Notes: a model not told the origin generated them from the sequence alone. A DNA stretch of 64,000 nt from Pseudoxanthomonas suwonensis (GCF_010093235.1 NZ_PDWP01000004.1:83658-147657); one strand, 5' to 3'; counted from the first letter of the stretch, positions 50,963 through 60,067 are shown. Translations and numbers: made by a program.

Positions 50963-52087
50963 TCAGAGGACGCCGCGCCGCATCTGGTCGCGCTCGATGC
51001 TCTCGAACAGCGCCTGGAAGTTGCCCTCGCCGAAGCCTTCGTTGCCCTTGCGCTGGATGATCTCGAAGAAGATCGGGCCGATCGCGTTCTGGGTGAAGAT
51101 CTGCAGCAGCTTGCGCTTCTTGGTCTCGGGATCCGCGTCGATCAGGATCCGGTTGCGGCGCAGGCGCTCCACGTCCTCGCCGTGCTCCGGGATGCGCTGG
51201 TCGATCACGTCGAAGTACGTGTCGGGCGTGTCCAGGAACTCGATGCCGGCCTCGCGCATCTTCTCCACCGTCACGTAGATGTTGTCGGTGAAGCAGGCGA
51301 TGTGCTGGATGCCCTCGCCGTGGTAGGCCTCGAGGTATTCGTTGATCTGCGACTTGGGATCGGACGACTCGTTGAGCGGGATGCGCACCATGCCGTCCGG
51401 CGCGGTCATGGCCTTGGAGAACAGGCCGGTCTTGGCGCCCTTGATGTCGAAGTAGCGGATCTCGCGGAAGTTGAACAGCCGCTCGTAGTAGTCCGCCCAC
51501 TTGGCCATGTTGCCCTGGTAGAGGTTGTGGGTCAGGTGGTCGATGAAGGTCAGGCCGAAGCCAGCAGGCTTCAGGTCCACGCCGTCCTCGTACGCGTAGT
51601 CGGGGTCGTGGATCGTGCCCTTGGCGTCGTAGCGGTCGACCAGGTACAGCATGCAGTCGCCGATGCCCTTGATCACCGGCGCGGCCACCGCCTTGCTCAG
51701 CTCGTCCTGCGGCGCGAACGGCTCGGCGCCGTTCTTCAGCGCCTGGGTGCGGACCCAGTCGGCCAGCTTCTTGACCCGGATGGCGAAGCCGCAGGCGCTG
51801 GGACCGTGCTTTTCGGCGAAGCGCGCGGCATACGAGTCCGGATCCTCGTTGAGCAGGAATGTGCAGTCGCCCTGCCGGTAGGTGCTGATCGGACGGCTAC
51901 GGTGATGGGCGACCTTGGTGAAGCCCAGCTTGCGGAAGTAGTCGTGGAGCTGGCCGGCCTGGCCGGCGGGGGCGGCGAACTCGACGAACTCGAAGCCGTC
52001 GATGCCCATGGGGTTCTCGAAAGTGGTGACCGCCATGCCCGGAGCGGGGCCGGCAGCGGACGAAAGGACTTGCGGTTGCACGCTCAT
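50963..52087 (-). CDS. hppD: 4-hydroxyphenylpyruvate dioxygenase
   Basis: HppD converts 4-hydroxyphenylpyruvate to homogentisate, the substrate of HmgA encoded next. The 374-residue protein has two VOC-type halves; iron ligands are expected in FIDHLTHNLYQGN, QHIACFTDNI and the Glu of GPIFFEIIQRKG, the last followed by NEGFGEGNFQALFESIE typical of the C-terminus. A clear sigma-70 promoter lies about 50 bases upstream, overlapping repeats that may be the operator of the divergent MarR-family gene. Confidence 0.96.
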   Translation of the reverse strand: MSVQPQVLSSAAGPAPGMAVTTFENPMGIDGFEFVEFAAPAGQAGQLHDYFRKLGFTKVAHHRSRPISTYRQGDCTFLLNEDPDSYAARFAEKHGPSACGFAIRVKKLADWVRTQALKNGAEPFAPQDELSKAVAAPVIKGIGDCMLYLVDRYDAKGTIHDPDYAYEDGVDLKPAGFGLTFIDHLTHNLYQGNMAKWADYYERLFNFREIRYFDIKGAKTGLFSKAMTAPDGMVRIPLNESSDPKSQINEYLEAYHGEGIQHIACFTDNIYVTVEKMREAGIEFLDTPDTYFDVIDQRIPEHGEDVERLRRNRILIDADPETKKRKLLQIFTQNAIGPIFFEIIQRKGNEGFGEGNFQALFESIERDQMRRGVL

Positions 52088-52138
52088 GATGGCTTCCTGA
52101 TCGCTCCCCGCCGGGGAACGGGGTCTTGGGATAGACCC

Positions 52139-52167
52139 TTTATAGTTACGTGTGCAACCACATGCAA
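52139..52167 (-). promoter_or_regulatory. hppD: Sigma-70 promoter of hppD, with TTGCA direct repeats
   Basis: On the minus strand TTGCAT (-35, 52162-52167) and TATAAA (-10, 52139-52144) are separated by exactly 17 bp. Between and at the -35, TTGCA occurs twice ten bases apart, one helical turn, a possible binding site for the divergently encoded MarR protein. The predicted transcript starts about 45 bases before the hppD ATG. Confidence 0.7.
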
Positions 52168-52181
52168 GGTACCCTGCCGCA

Positions 52182-52694
52182 ATGACTGCTACTGCCAGCC
52201 AAGACGTATCCGGGTCCGCTAATGCAAGGGACGCTGCCGGTCACGCACAGCTAGAACTCGAACGCTTCCTGCCATACCGCCTCAGCGTGCTGTCCAACCG
52301 GGTCAGCCAGACGATCGCCGACATGTACCAGAAGCGTTTCGGCCTGGCGATCACCGAATGGCGCGTGATGGCCGTGCTCGGTCGGTTCCCCGACCTGTCG
52401 GCCAACGAGGTCGCCGAACGCACCGCGATGGACAAGGTCGCCGTCAGCCGCGCCGTCGCGCGCCTGCTCGAGCGCAGCCTGATCAAGCGCGACATCCACA
52501 GCGACGACCGCCGCCGCTCGGTGCTCTCGCTGTCCGAGGTCGGTTACACGGTCTACGACGAGATCGCGCCGATGGCGCTGCAGGCCGAACAGCGCCTGGT
52601 GGCTACCCTCGACGACGAGGAGCGGCAGATGCTTGACCGCCTGCTCACCAAGCTCGCCGGGCCCGGCCTGACCGCGCTGCGCGACGGCAACTGA
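52182..52694 (+). CDS. MarR-family regulator (likely of hppD-hmgA)
   Basis: A 170-residue winged-helix regulator: FLPYRLSVLSNRVSQTIADMY dimer helix, then recognition region LSANEVAERTAMDKVAVSRAVARL and the wing DIHSDDRRRSVLSLSE. It is divergent from hppD with about 94 bp between, the usual arrangement for a repressor of homogentisate genes (HmgR/HpaR-like) that also controls itself. The effector, probably an aromatic acid, is inferred. ATG 52182 is preferred to GTG 52152, which overlaps the hppD -35 region. Confidence 0.88.
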   Translation: MTATASQDVSGSANARDAAGHAQLELERFLPYRLSVLSNRVSQTIADMYQKRFGLAITEWRVMAVLGRFPDLSANEVAERTAMDKVAVSRAVARLLERSLIKRDIHSDDRRRSVLSLSEVGYTVYDEIAPMALQAEQRLVATLDDEERQMLDRLLTKLAGPGLTALRDGN

Positions 52695-52753
52695 CCAGGC
52701 ACTACCTGCCTGCGGGGAAGGGAACGGGGGAAGGGGAAGGACGCAGGCGCCGG

Positions 52754-53359
52754 TCAGGGCGCAGGCGGCGCCCACGTCTCGAGGAATTCCCGGATGCGTT
52801 TGGCATCGGCACGGCCGTCGCGCCGCAACAGCGCGTCGCCCGGGCCGGCATGCAGTACCTGCGCGTCGGCGTCCAGCACCACCAGGTGCGGCGCCGGCGC
52901 GTCGGCCGCCTGCGGATAGCCCTCGACGAACGCCGCATTGCCAGGGGCGCTGCGGTCGACCCGCACCCAGACGAAGCCGGCGTTGCGCCGCGAACGCAGC
53001 GCCGCGTCGCCCTCGATCCCGGCGGCCAGCGCCTCGCAGGGTTCGCAGCCGGGCTGGCCGAACTCCAGCACGATGTGGCGGCTGCCACGCCGCGCCTCGA
53101 CCTGCGCGCTCTCCAGGTCGTCGACGGCGCTGCGGGACGGATCGAATGCCGCCCGCAGCCCCGCCAGCGCGGCGACGTCGGCCGCCGCGCGGGTATTGCC
53201 CGACGCCACCGGTTCGGTGGCATCCGGCGCGTGCGCTTCCTGCGGGGTGGTGTCGACCGGCCGCGGGGGACCGGCCGGATGCTGGGAATCGCTCCCGCAC
53301 CCGGCCAGCGCCAGGAGCATCGAGGCCATCACCGCGTCGCGCGCACCCGCCATGCTCAC
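52754..53359 (-). CDS. Thioredoxin-like lipoprotein
   Basis: An envelope lipoprotein of 201 residues with lipobox LALAGC near residue 21, a low-complexity Pro/Thr/Ala linker (about 22-60), and a thioredoxin-like domain. Its redox motif CEPC (in FGQPGCEPCEAL) precedes FVWVRVDRSAPGNAAFVEGY and the cis-Pro region DAPAPHLVVLDADAQVL. It could reduce or shuffle disulfides in the periplasm. The GTG start overlaps the stop of the peptide transporter (GTGA); ATG 53353 is an alternative. Its substrate is unknown. Confidence 0.82.
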   Translation of the reverse strand: MSMAGARDAVMASMLLALAGCGSDSQHPAGPPRPVDTTPQEAHAPDATEPVASGNTRAAADVAALAGLRAAFDPSRSAVDDLESAQVEARRGSRHIVLEFGQPGCEPCEALAAGIEGDAALRSRRNAGFVWVRVDRSAPGNAAFVEGYPQAADAPAPHLVVLDADAQVLHAGPGDALLRRDGRADAKRIREFLETWAPPAP

Positions 53360-54879
53360 TTCACTCCGTGCATCAGCTTCTGGATCAGCGGCGCGACCAG
53401 GAACAGCAGCACGCCGGCGCCCAGCAGCGCCCAGAAGCCAAAGGTATACCCGGCCAGTGCCGACTCGGTGGTCATGCCGCCTTCACCGCTGACGCTGGAG
53501 GCGAAGATGCCCGACAGGTTGTTGCCGATGGCGATCGACAGGAACCAGCCACCCATGGCCAGGCCGGTCAGCTTGGCCGGGGCCAGCTTGGTGGTCATCG
53601 ACAGGCCGATCGGCGACAGGCACAGCTCGCCCACCGACTGGATGACGTAGACCATGAACAGGGTCCAGAACGGGATCTTCAGGGTTTCCGGGTCGACCAG
53701 GCTGGACAGGGCGAACATCAGCAGCAGGAAGGCCAGGCCGTTGAAGATCAGGCCCAGGCCGAACTTGCGCGGGATCGACGGATTGGCGCGCCCCATCGCC
53801 ACCCACAGCCATGCCAGCACCGGGGCCAGGGTGATGATGGCGATGGAGTTGACCGACTGGAACCAGCCGACCGGGAAGATCCAGCCGCCGAAGTCGCGGT
53901 TGACGATGTTCTGGGCCAGGAAGTTGAACGAGCTGCCGGCCTGTTCGAAGAACATCCAGAACAGCACGTTGAAGCCGAAGATGATCAGCATCGCGATCAC
54001 CATGTCGCGCTGCACCTTGCCCTCGCGGATGCCCTCGACCAGCAGCATGATCGCCGGGGCGATGAACAGCGCGATCAGGATCCAGTTCAGCACGCCGGCG
54101 TCGATGGTCAGCAGCGAGTAGTACACCGGGATCGCCACGAATGCGCCGACGATCACCATCGCCACGCGCCCCAGGCCGGTGGCATTGGCCGGCGCCGCGC
54201 CGATGCCCTTGAGCTGGGCGCGGCCGAACCAGAACCACAACAGGCTGAAAAGCATGCCGATGCCGGACGCAATGAACACCACCTTGTAGGCCGGCAGTTC
54301 CGGAGTACCGCCAAACATGCGCTCGGCCAGCCAGCCGGTCAGGATCGGGGCGATGAAGGCCCCGAGGTTGATGCCCATGTAGAAGATGGTGAAGCCCGAG
54401 TCGCGACGCTGGTCGCCGGTCGCGTAGACCTTGCCGACGAGGGTCGAAATGATCGGCTTGAACAGGCCATTGCCGACGATGATCGTGGCCAGGCCAAGCT
54501 TCAGCATGGTCTCGCTGGGCGCCATGATCATGAACAGGCCAGCGGACATGAAGGCCGCGCCGACCAGGATCGAGCGCTGGTAGCCGATCAGCTTGTCGGC
54601 CACGTAGCCGCCGAAGATCGCCGCCGCGTACACCAGCGCCAGGTAGGCGCCGTACAGCTCGCTGGCCGGGGCCTCGCCCCTGGCGTCACCGCTGTAGAAC
54701 TGGGCCACGATGTACAGGACCAGCGCCCAACGCATGCCGTAGAACGCGAAGCGCTCCCAGAACTCGGTCATGAACAGCATCCACAGGGGACGCGGATGGC
54801 CCAGGGTCTGGGGGAATTCGGGTAGGGAGGGCGTCTGCGGCGGGACCGCGGCCTTGGGCTCGACGACGTCGGCGCTCAT
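53356..54879 (-). CDS. POT/PTR family proton-coupled peptide transporter
   Basis: A 507-residue major-facilitator transporter of the POT (DtpA-like) family, importing di- and tripeptides with protons. The hallmark ExxERFxxY motif is in MTEFWERFAFYGMRWALVLY; GGYVADKLIGYQRSI and FYMGINLGAFIAPILTGWLAERMFG are PTR signature regions, and EQAGSSFNF is in the second half. About 12-14 helices are predicted. AAGGAAATCC precedes the ATG. It is translationally coupled to the thioredoxin-like lipoprotein. Confidence 0.93.
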   Translation of the reverse strand: MSADVVEPKAAVPPQTPSLPEFPQTLGHPRPLWMLFMTEFWERFAFYGMRWALVLYIVAQFYSGDARGEAPASELYGAYLALVYAAAIFGGYVADKLIGYQRSILVGAAFMSAGLFMIMAPSETMLKLGLATIIVGNGLFKPIISTLVGKVYATGDQRRDSGFTIFYMGINLGAFIAPILTGWLAERMFGGTPELPAYKVVFIASGIGMLFSLLWFWFGRAQLKGIGAAPANATGLGRVAMVIVGAFVAIPVYYSLLTIDAGVLNWILIALFIAPAIMLLVEGIREGKVQRDMVIAMLIIFGFNVLFWMFFEQAGSSFNFLAQNIVNRDFGGWIFPVGWFQSVNSIAIITLAPVLAWLWVAMGRANPSIPRKFGLGLIFNGLAFLLLMFALSSLVDPETLKIPFWTLFMVYVIQSVGELCLSPIGLSMTTKLAPAKLTGLAMGGWFLSIAIGNNLSGIFASSVSGEGGMTTESALAGYTFGFWALLGAGVLLFLVAPLIQKLMHGVK

Positions 54880-55098
54880 GGATTTCCTTGCAAAAGAACG
54901 GACGGGACTTCACGGCGACGGGCGCCGGAACCGGGCGAGAATCACCGACCGGCCCCGGGTCGTCAATCGGCAAGCGCGGCAAACCCGCTGGACCGCCCCC
55001 GGGATATCCATTCAAAATCAGTGTGTTACGACTGAAACCGGCGCCATGAGCGGGTGCTCACCGGGAGCGTGCCATCCTCGCCCGGTACCCGACGCGGC

Positions 55099-55959
55099 TC
55101 AGGTCCCGATGCTGGTCCGGACTTCGAACAGTTCAGGGAAGAAGGTCAGGTCCAGCGCCTCGCGCAGGAACCCCACCCCGCTGGAACCGCCGGTGCCGCG
55201 CTTGAAGCCGATGATGCGCATGACCGTGCGCATGTGGCGGAAGCGCCAGGTCTGGAACTGGGTTTCCAGGTCGACCAGGTCCTCGCTGAGCGAGTACTCG
55301 CGCCAGTAGCGGTCGGTGTCCTCGTAGATGCGCTCGAACACCCTGCGCAGGGCCGGATCGCTGACATGCGGCGTGGTCCAGTCGCGGCCCGGCTGCAGGT
55401 ACTCGGCCGGCACCGCGTGGCCGAAGCGCGACAGGTACAGCAGGAACTCCTCGTACAGGCTGGGACGCTCCAGCTCGACGCGCAGCGCCGCCTGTCCCTC
55501 CGGGTCGTGGGCGAACACCTTGACCATGTCCGCGTTCTTGTTGCCCAGCAGGAACTCGATAGCGCGGTACTGCAGCGACTGGAAGCCGGAGGACGGGCCC
55601 AGCAGGTCGCGGAAGCCCATGTATTCCGAAGGCGTCATCGTCTCCAGCACCGACCACTGCTCGACCAGCTGGCGCAGCACCTGCTTGCCGCGGGCCATCA
55701 CCTTGCGGCACTGCCAGACCTGGTCCTGCTGCAGGAACGCGCGCGCGGCCTGCAGCTCGTGCATCAGCAGCTTCAGCCACAGCTCCGACACCTGGTGCTG
55801 GATGATGAACAGCATCTCGTCGTGGTGCGCGGGCTCGGACAGCGGCTTCTGCGCCGACAGCAGCCTGTCCAGCTGCAGGTAGCCGGCATAGGTCATGCGG
55901 CCCTGCAGGTCGGTGTGGATCCCGGGTTCGAGCGGTCGCTGGTTCTTTTCGAGGGTCAT
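55099..55959 (-). CDS. kynA: Tryptophan 2,3-dioxygenase KynA
   Basis: KynA oxidises L-tryptophan to N-formylkynurenine with heme, first step of the kynurenine pathway. The 286-residue product has [16 protein letters not shown] at the N-terminus, [19 protein letters not shown] with the His that contacts the indole, and the proximal heme His in [22 protein letters not shown]. The start at 55959 is standard; an in-frame extension overlaps the promoter region of the divergent pdhA gene. No kynurenine formamidase or kynureninase adjoins it. Confidence 0.95.
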   Translation of the reverse strand: MTLEKNQRPLEPGIHTDLQGRMTYAGYLQLDRLLSAQKPLSEPAHHDEMLFIIQHQVSELWLKLLMHELQAARAFLQQDQVWQCRKVMARGKQVLRQLVEQWSVLETMTPSEYMGFRDLLGPSSGFQSLQYRAIEFLLGNKNADMVKVFAHDPEGQAALRVELERPSLYEEFLLYLSRFGHAVPAEYLQPGRDWTTPHVSDPALRRVFERIYEDTDRYWREYSLSEDLVDLETQFQTWRFRHMRTVMRIIGFKRGTGGSSGVGFLREALDLTFFPELFEVRTSIGT

Positions 55960-56182
55960 CGGTCGCGGCGGCCAGGCGCGGGAGCGCGCAAGGGGCGCAA
56001 GCGTAACGCAGTGCAACACGCATCGCCTGCCCGACGCTGTCATCGTTCAGGGGGAACCATCCGGGCTGCGGCAAGTCCATGTACTGCAAGCGTTGTTGCG
56101 CTGCACGGCGGGTTTTCCGGACCAAGTCCGTACCATGTGCAACTTTCCAGTCACGCGATCGTGCGCAAGGGTGAATCCCCCG

Positions 56183-57268
56183 ATGACTCTCGCCGCAAGC
56201 TTTGAAGTCCACTACCTGCAGTACCTCGACGCCGAAGGCCGCCAGGTGCGCGAATTCCCCCAGGACCTGCGCGATCCGGCGGCGCTGCTGCCGCTGTTCA
56301 AGCGCATGCTGTTCGTGCGTGCCTTCGACAGCAAGGCCATCGCCCTGCAGCGCACCGGCAAGCTGGGCACCTACGCGCCCAGCCTGGGCCACGAGGCCAC
56401 CCACGTCGGCATCGGTGCCTCGATGCGCTCCGGCGACGTGTTCGCACCCAGCTACCGCGAGATCGGCACCATGTTCGAGCGCGGCGTGCGCCCGCGCGAC
56501 ATCCTGATGTACTGGGGCGGAGACGAGCGCGGCAGCGACTTCCCGCGCGACAGCGACGCGGCGGTCGACTTCCCGATCTGCGTGCCGATCTCGACGCAGT
56601 GCCTGCACGCGGCCGGTTCGGCCCTGGCGTTCAAGCTGCGCGGCCGGCCGCACGTGGCCGTGGCCACCTGCGGCGACGGCGGCACCTCCAAGACCGACTT
56701 CTACGCCGCGCTCAACTCCGCCGGCGCCTACCAACTGCCGCTGGTGCTGGGCGTGATCAACAACGGCTGGGCGATCTCGGTGCCGCGCAAGGCCCAGACC
56801 GGCGCCCAGACCCTGGCGCAGAAGGGCATCGCCGGCGGCCTGCACGTGCTGCAGGTCGACGGCAACGACCTGGTCGCCGTGCTCGACGCGATGCGCCAGG
56901 CCATGGACCGCGCGCGCGCCGGCGAGGGCGGCTCGGTGATCGAGTTCCTCACCTACCGCCTGTCCGACCACACCACCGCCGACGACGCGCGCCGCTATCG
57001 CGACGACGCCGAGGTCAAGGCCGCCTGGCAGCGCGAGCCGATCGCGCGCCTGCGCACCTGGCTCACCGCGCAGGGGGCCTGGAGCGAGGCCGAGGAGGCC
57101 GGGTGGAAGGCCGAGTGCGAGCGCCAGGTCAACGCCGAGGTCGACGCCTACCTGGCCACCACCTCGCAGCCGGTGGAAGCGATGTTCGACTACCTCTATG
57201 CCGATCCGCCGGCGGACCTGCTCGCGCAGCGCGCCGCGGCCATTGCCCTGGAGCAGCGCCATGGATGA
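56183..57268 (+). CDS. pdhA: Thiamine-diphosphate 2-oxoacid dehydrogenase E1 alpha subunit
   Basis: A 361-residue E1 alpha subunit of an alpha2beta2 2-oxoacid dehydrogenase. The ThDP-binding motif is GDGGTSKTDFYAALNSAG-NN (GDGG...INNGWAIS), preceded by DFPICVPISTQCLHAAG, and the phosphorylation-loop-type region YRLSDHTTADDARRYR. It resembles the Gram-positive pyruvate dehydrogenase type more than the single-chain AceE; branched-chain oxoacids are an alternative substrate. It heads an operon with E1 beta and E2. ATG 56183 follows a weak ribosome-binding site; it is divergent from kynA. Confidence 0.85.
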   Translation: MTLAASFEVHYLQYLDAEGRQVREFPQDLRDPAALLPLFKRMLFVRAFDSKAIALQRTGKLGTYAPSLGHEATHVGIGASMRSGDVFAPSYREIGTMFERGVRPRDILMYWGGDERGSDFPRDSDAAVDFPICVPISTQCLHAAGSALAFKLRGRPHVAVATCGDGGTSKTDFYAALNSAGAYQLPLVLGVINNGWAISVPRKAQTGAQTLAQKGIAGGLHVLQVDGNDLVAVLDAMRQAMDRARAGEGGSVIEFLTYRLSDHTTADDARRYRDDAEVKAAWQREPIARLRTWLTAQGAWSEAEEAGWKAECERQVNAEVDAYLATTSQPVEAMFDYLYADPPADLLAQRAAAIALEQRHG

Positions 57269-57374
57269 CATCCGCGGCCAGCGTGCCGAAACCAGCAGCC
57301 TGGCCGGTGCCCATGCGGCCGCCGGCGCGGCCGATTCCGCGCCCGTCCAAGCCGCGCGCGGTGGAGACCAGCCG

Positions 57375-58373
57375 ATGAACCAGACCCCGACCGCGACGCC
57401 GATCACCCTGATCGAGGCGATCACCCGCGCCCTGGCGTGGGAGCTCGAGCACGATCCGTCGGTGCTGGTGCTGGGCGAGGACGTGGGCGTCAACGGCGGC
57501 GTGTTCCGCGCCACCGCCGGCCTGCAGCAGAAGTTCGGCCCGCAGCGCGTGCTCGACACCCCGCTGGACGAGACCACCATCGCCGGCCTGTCAGTCGGGC
57601 TGGCCGCGCAGGGCATGAAGCCGGTGGCCGAAGCGCAGTTCGACGGCTTCGTCTACCCGATGCTCGACCACCTCGTCTGCCACGCCGCGCGCCTGCGCAA
57701 CCGCACCCGTGGCCGCCTGCACTGCCCGATGGTGCTGCGCGTGCCGTGGGGTGGCGGCATCCGCGCGCCCGAGCACCACAGCGAGGCCAACGAGGCGATG
57801 TTCACCAACGTCCCCGGCCTGCGCGTGGTGATGCCATCCTCGCCGCAGCGCGCCTATGGCCTGCTGCTGGCCGCGATCCGCGACGAGGACCCGGTGATCT
57901 ACATGGAGCCCAAGCGCATCTACCGCCAGTACAAGGAACTGGTGGTGGACGACGGCGAGGCGCTGCCGCTGGACGTGTGCTTCGTCCTGCGCGACGGCAC
58001 CGACGTGACCCTGGTCGCCTGGGGCGCGCAGGTGAAGGAAGCGCTGGAGGCCGCCGAGGCGCTGGAGGCCGAAGGCATCAGCGCCGAGGTGATCGACGTG
58101 GCCACCCTGCGCCCGCTGGACTTCGCCACCATCGCCGAGTCGGTTTCGCGCCCCGGCCGCTGCGTGATCGTGCAGGAAGCCCCGCGCACCGCCGGCTTCG
58201 GCGCCGAGATCGCCGCGCGCCTGGCCGAGGAATCCATGTACGACCTGGTCGCCCCGGTGCAGCGCGTGACCGGCTGGGATACCCACATCCCGCTGTTCCG
58301 GCTGGAAATGAAGTACCTGCCCAGCGTGGAGCGGATCGTCGCCGCGGCCCGCGCCGCGATGGCCCACGGCTGA
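57375..58373 (+). CDS. pdhB: Thiamine-diphosphate 2-oxoacid dehydrogenase E1 beta subunit
   Basis: A 332-residue E1 beta partner. LGEDVGVNGGVFRATAGLQQ and DTPLDETTIAGLSVGLAAQGM form part of the cofactor interface; GGIRAPEHHSEANEAMF is the conserved His-bearing motif. The C-terminal transketolase part is GRCVIVQEAPRTAGFG and VTGWDTHIP. The ATG at 57375 has GGTGGAG seven bases before it. An ATG at 57261, also with GGAG upstream and overlapping the E1 alpha stop, would add 38 unusual Ala-rich residues and cannot be excluded. The E2 gene follows after about 136 bp. Confidence 0.87.
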   Translation: MNQTPTATPITLIEAITRALAWELEHDPSVLVLGEDVGVNGGVFRATAGLQQKFGPQRVLDTPLDETTIAGLSVGLAAQGMKPVAEAQFDGFVYPMLDHLVCHAARLRNRTRGRLHCPMVLRVPWGGGIRAPEHHSEANEAMFTNVPGLRVVMPSSPQRAYGLLLAAIRDEDPVIYMEPKRIYRQYKELVVDDGEALPLDVCFVLRDGTDVTLVAWGAQVKEALEAAEALEAEGISAEVIDVATLRPLDFATIAESVSRPGRCVIVQEAPRTAGFGAEIAARLAEESMYDLVAPVQRVTGWDTHIPLFRLEMKYLPSVERIVAAARAAMAHG

Positions 58374-58509
58374 GCCGGAACCGCGCGCGACCCCGTCGCG
58401 CGCGGTCCGTTACCTTGATGCCCCGGGACGGCATGCCGCGGCCGCGTGCCGCGGCCCGCTCCCGCCCGTCGATCCGCGCGATCGACCGACCGATTGAGAG
58501 AGCGACACG

Positions 58510-59898
58510 ATGAGCCAGACCAAGACCTTCCACCTGCCCGACCTGGGCGAGGGCCTGCCGGACGCGACCATCGTCGAGTGGTTCGTCAAGGAAGGCGACA
58601 CCATCCGCCTGGACGAACCGCTGGTGTCGATGGAGACCGCCAAGGCGGTGGTGGAAGTGCCCTCGCCGGTGTCCGGCAAGGTCCTGCGCCTGGCCGGCAA
58701 GGCCGGCGACGTGATCGCCACCGGGGCGATGCTGGCCGAGTTCGAGCCGGACGCGAGCCTGCCGCAGCGCGCCGAGGGCCATGACACCGGCCACCACCAC
58801 GGCGCCCCGGCCAAGCCCGCCAAGGCCACCGCCAGCGACGACGGCGGCGAAGTGCCGGTGCAGCCGGCGCCGTCGGAAGCGAGTGGCGGCGATGCCGGCA
58901 CCGTGGTCGGAGCGATGCAGAGCTCCGACGCCGTGCACGCCGAGCGCGCGATCGCGGTCGGCGGGGTCAAGGCGATGCCCGCGGTGCGTGCGCTGGCGCG
59001 CAAGCTGGGCGTGGACCTGGCCCGCGTACCGGCCACTGGCCCCGATGGCACCGTCACCTTGGCCGATGTGAAGCAGGCCGCGGCCAATCCCTCGCGCCTC
59101 CTCCCCTCTTCCACCGCCGGCGCGGGTCGGGCAGGACACGCGCAGGCTCCGGTCGCGTCGTCGGCGCCCGCACCCGCGCCGCAACAGCGCACCCCGGTCT
59201 CCGCCACCGGCCGGCCGATGCGCACCCGCCCGCCGGGTACCGACACCGGTGCCGCCGCCAGCGGCCAACCCGAGCAGCTCAAGGGCGTGCGCCGCAACAT
59301 GGCGCGGGTGATGGCCGACGCGCACAGCAAGGTGGTGCCGACCACCCTGGTCGACGACGCCGACCTGCACGCCTGGATCGGCAGGCAGGACATCACCGCG
59401 CGCCTGGTCCGCGCGATAGTCGCCGCGTGCAAGGCCGTGCCGGCGCTCAACGCCTGGTTCGACGGCGAGGCGCTCAGCGTCACCCGCCATCCGCACGTGG
59501 ACGTGGGCATTGCCGTGGACACCGACGACGGCCTGTTCGTGCCGGCCCTGCGCAACGCCGACATGCTCGACCCGCGCGGCATCCGCGCCGGCATCGACCG
59601 CCTGCGCGCGCAGGTGGAGGACCGCAGCATCCCGGCCAGCGAGCTGTCCGGCTACACCATCTCGCTATCCAACTTCGGCATGTTCGCCGGCCGCTACGCC
59701 ACCCCGGTGGTGGTGCCACCGTGCGGGGCCATCGTCGGCGCCGGCCGCCTGTCGCACGACGTGGTCGCGGTGATGGGCGGCATCGAGGTGCACCGCCGCC
59801 TGCCGATCTCGCTGACCTTCGACCACCGCGCCGCCACCGGCGGCGAGGCCGCGCGCTTCCTGCGCGCGCTGCTGGACGACATGGCCCTGCCGGACTGA
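58510..59898 (+). CDS. Dihydrolipoyllysine-residue acyltransferase E2 component
   Basis: A 462-residue E2 with one lipoyl domain (1-80; lipoylated Lys in METAKAVVEV), an Ala/Pro-rich linker, a peripheral-subunit-binding domain (about 155-190, MPAVRALARKLGVDLARVPATG), a second linker and the catalytic acyltransferase domain (about 255-462). At the active site the His is present in FDHRAATGGEAARFLRALL, but the usual HxxxDG is HxxxTG. It is the third gene of the E1-E2 operon; no E3 (lipoamide dehydrogenase) gene follows. The acyl group (acetyl or branched-chain) is not determined. Confidence 0.88.
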   Translation: MSQTKTFHLPDLGEGLPDATIVEWFVKEGDTIRLDEPLVSMETAKAVVEVPSPVSGKVLRLAGKAGDVIATGAMLAEFEPDASLPQRAEGHDTGHHHGAPAKPAKATASDDGGEVPVQPAPSEASGGDAGTVVGAMQSSDAVHAERAIAVGGVKAMPAVRALARKLGVDLARVPATGPDGTVTLADVKQAAANPSRLLPSSTAGAGRAGHAQAPVASSAPAPAPQQRTPVSATGRPMRTRPPGTDTGAAASGQPEQLKGVRRNMARVMADAHSKVVPTTLVDDADLHAWIGRQDITARLVRAIVAACKAVPALNAWFDGEALSVTRHPHVDVGIAVDTDDGLFVPALRNADMLDPRGIRAGIDRLRAQVEDRSIPASELSGYTISLSNFGMFAGRYATPVVVPPCGAIVGAGRLSHDVVAVMGGIEVHRRLPISLTFDHRAATGGEAARFLRALLDDMALPD

Positions 59899-59902
59899 GG
59901 CA

Positions 59903-60002
59903 GGGCCGAAAGAAAACCGGGGTCAGAGTGCACTCCCCAGGCTGGACCCAACGCACGTTGATGCATCCAGGGAACTGCACTCTGACCCCGGTTTTTCGGC
60001 CC
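59903..60002. repeat. 100-bp inverted-repeat element (REP/MITE-like)
   Basis: GGGCCGAAAGAAAACCGGGG...TCAGAGTGCA (59903-59932) and its near-exact inverse TGCACTCTGACCCCGGTTTT...CGGCCC (59976-60002) flank about 43 bp with weaker internal symmetry (CTGGACCC...). The right arm ends in TTTTT after the GC stem, so it can also work as a terminator for the upstream operon. The word GGGGTCAGAGTGCA recalls a dispersed repeat of xanthomonads, from memory only. Confidence 0.85.
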
Positions 60003-60067
60003 TCCACCGCCCCCCCCTTCCCCGCCAGGCGCTATCTTCGGCACTCCCGCCCAGCAGGAGCATGCCG

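Noticed and set aside
57261..57374. Start of pdhB at 57261
   Set aside because: It has a usable ribosome-binding site, but the added 38 residues are Ala-rich and unlike E1 beta N-termini; kept only as an alternative.
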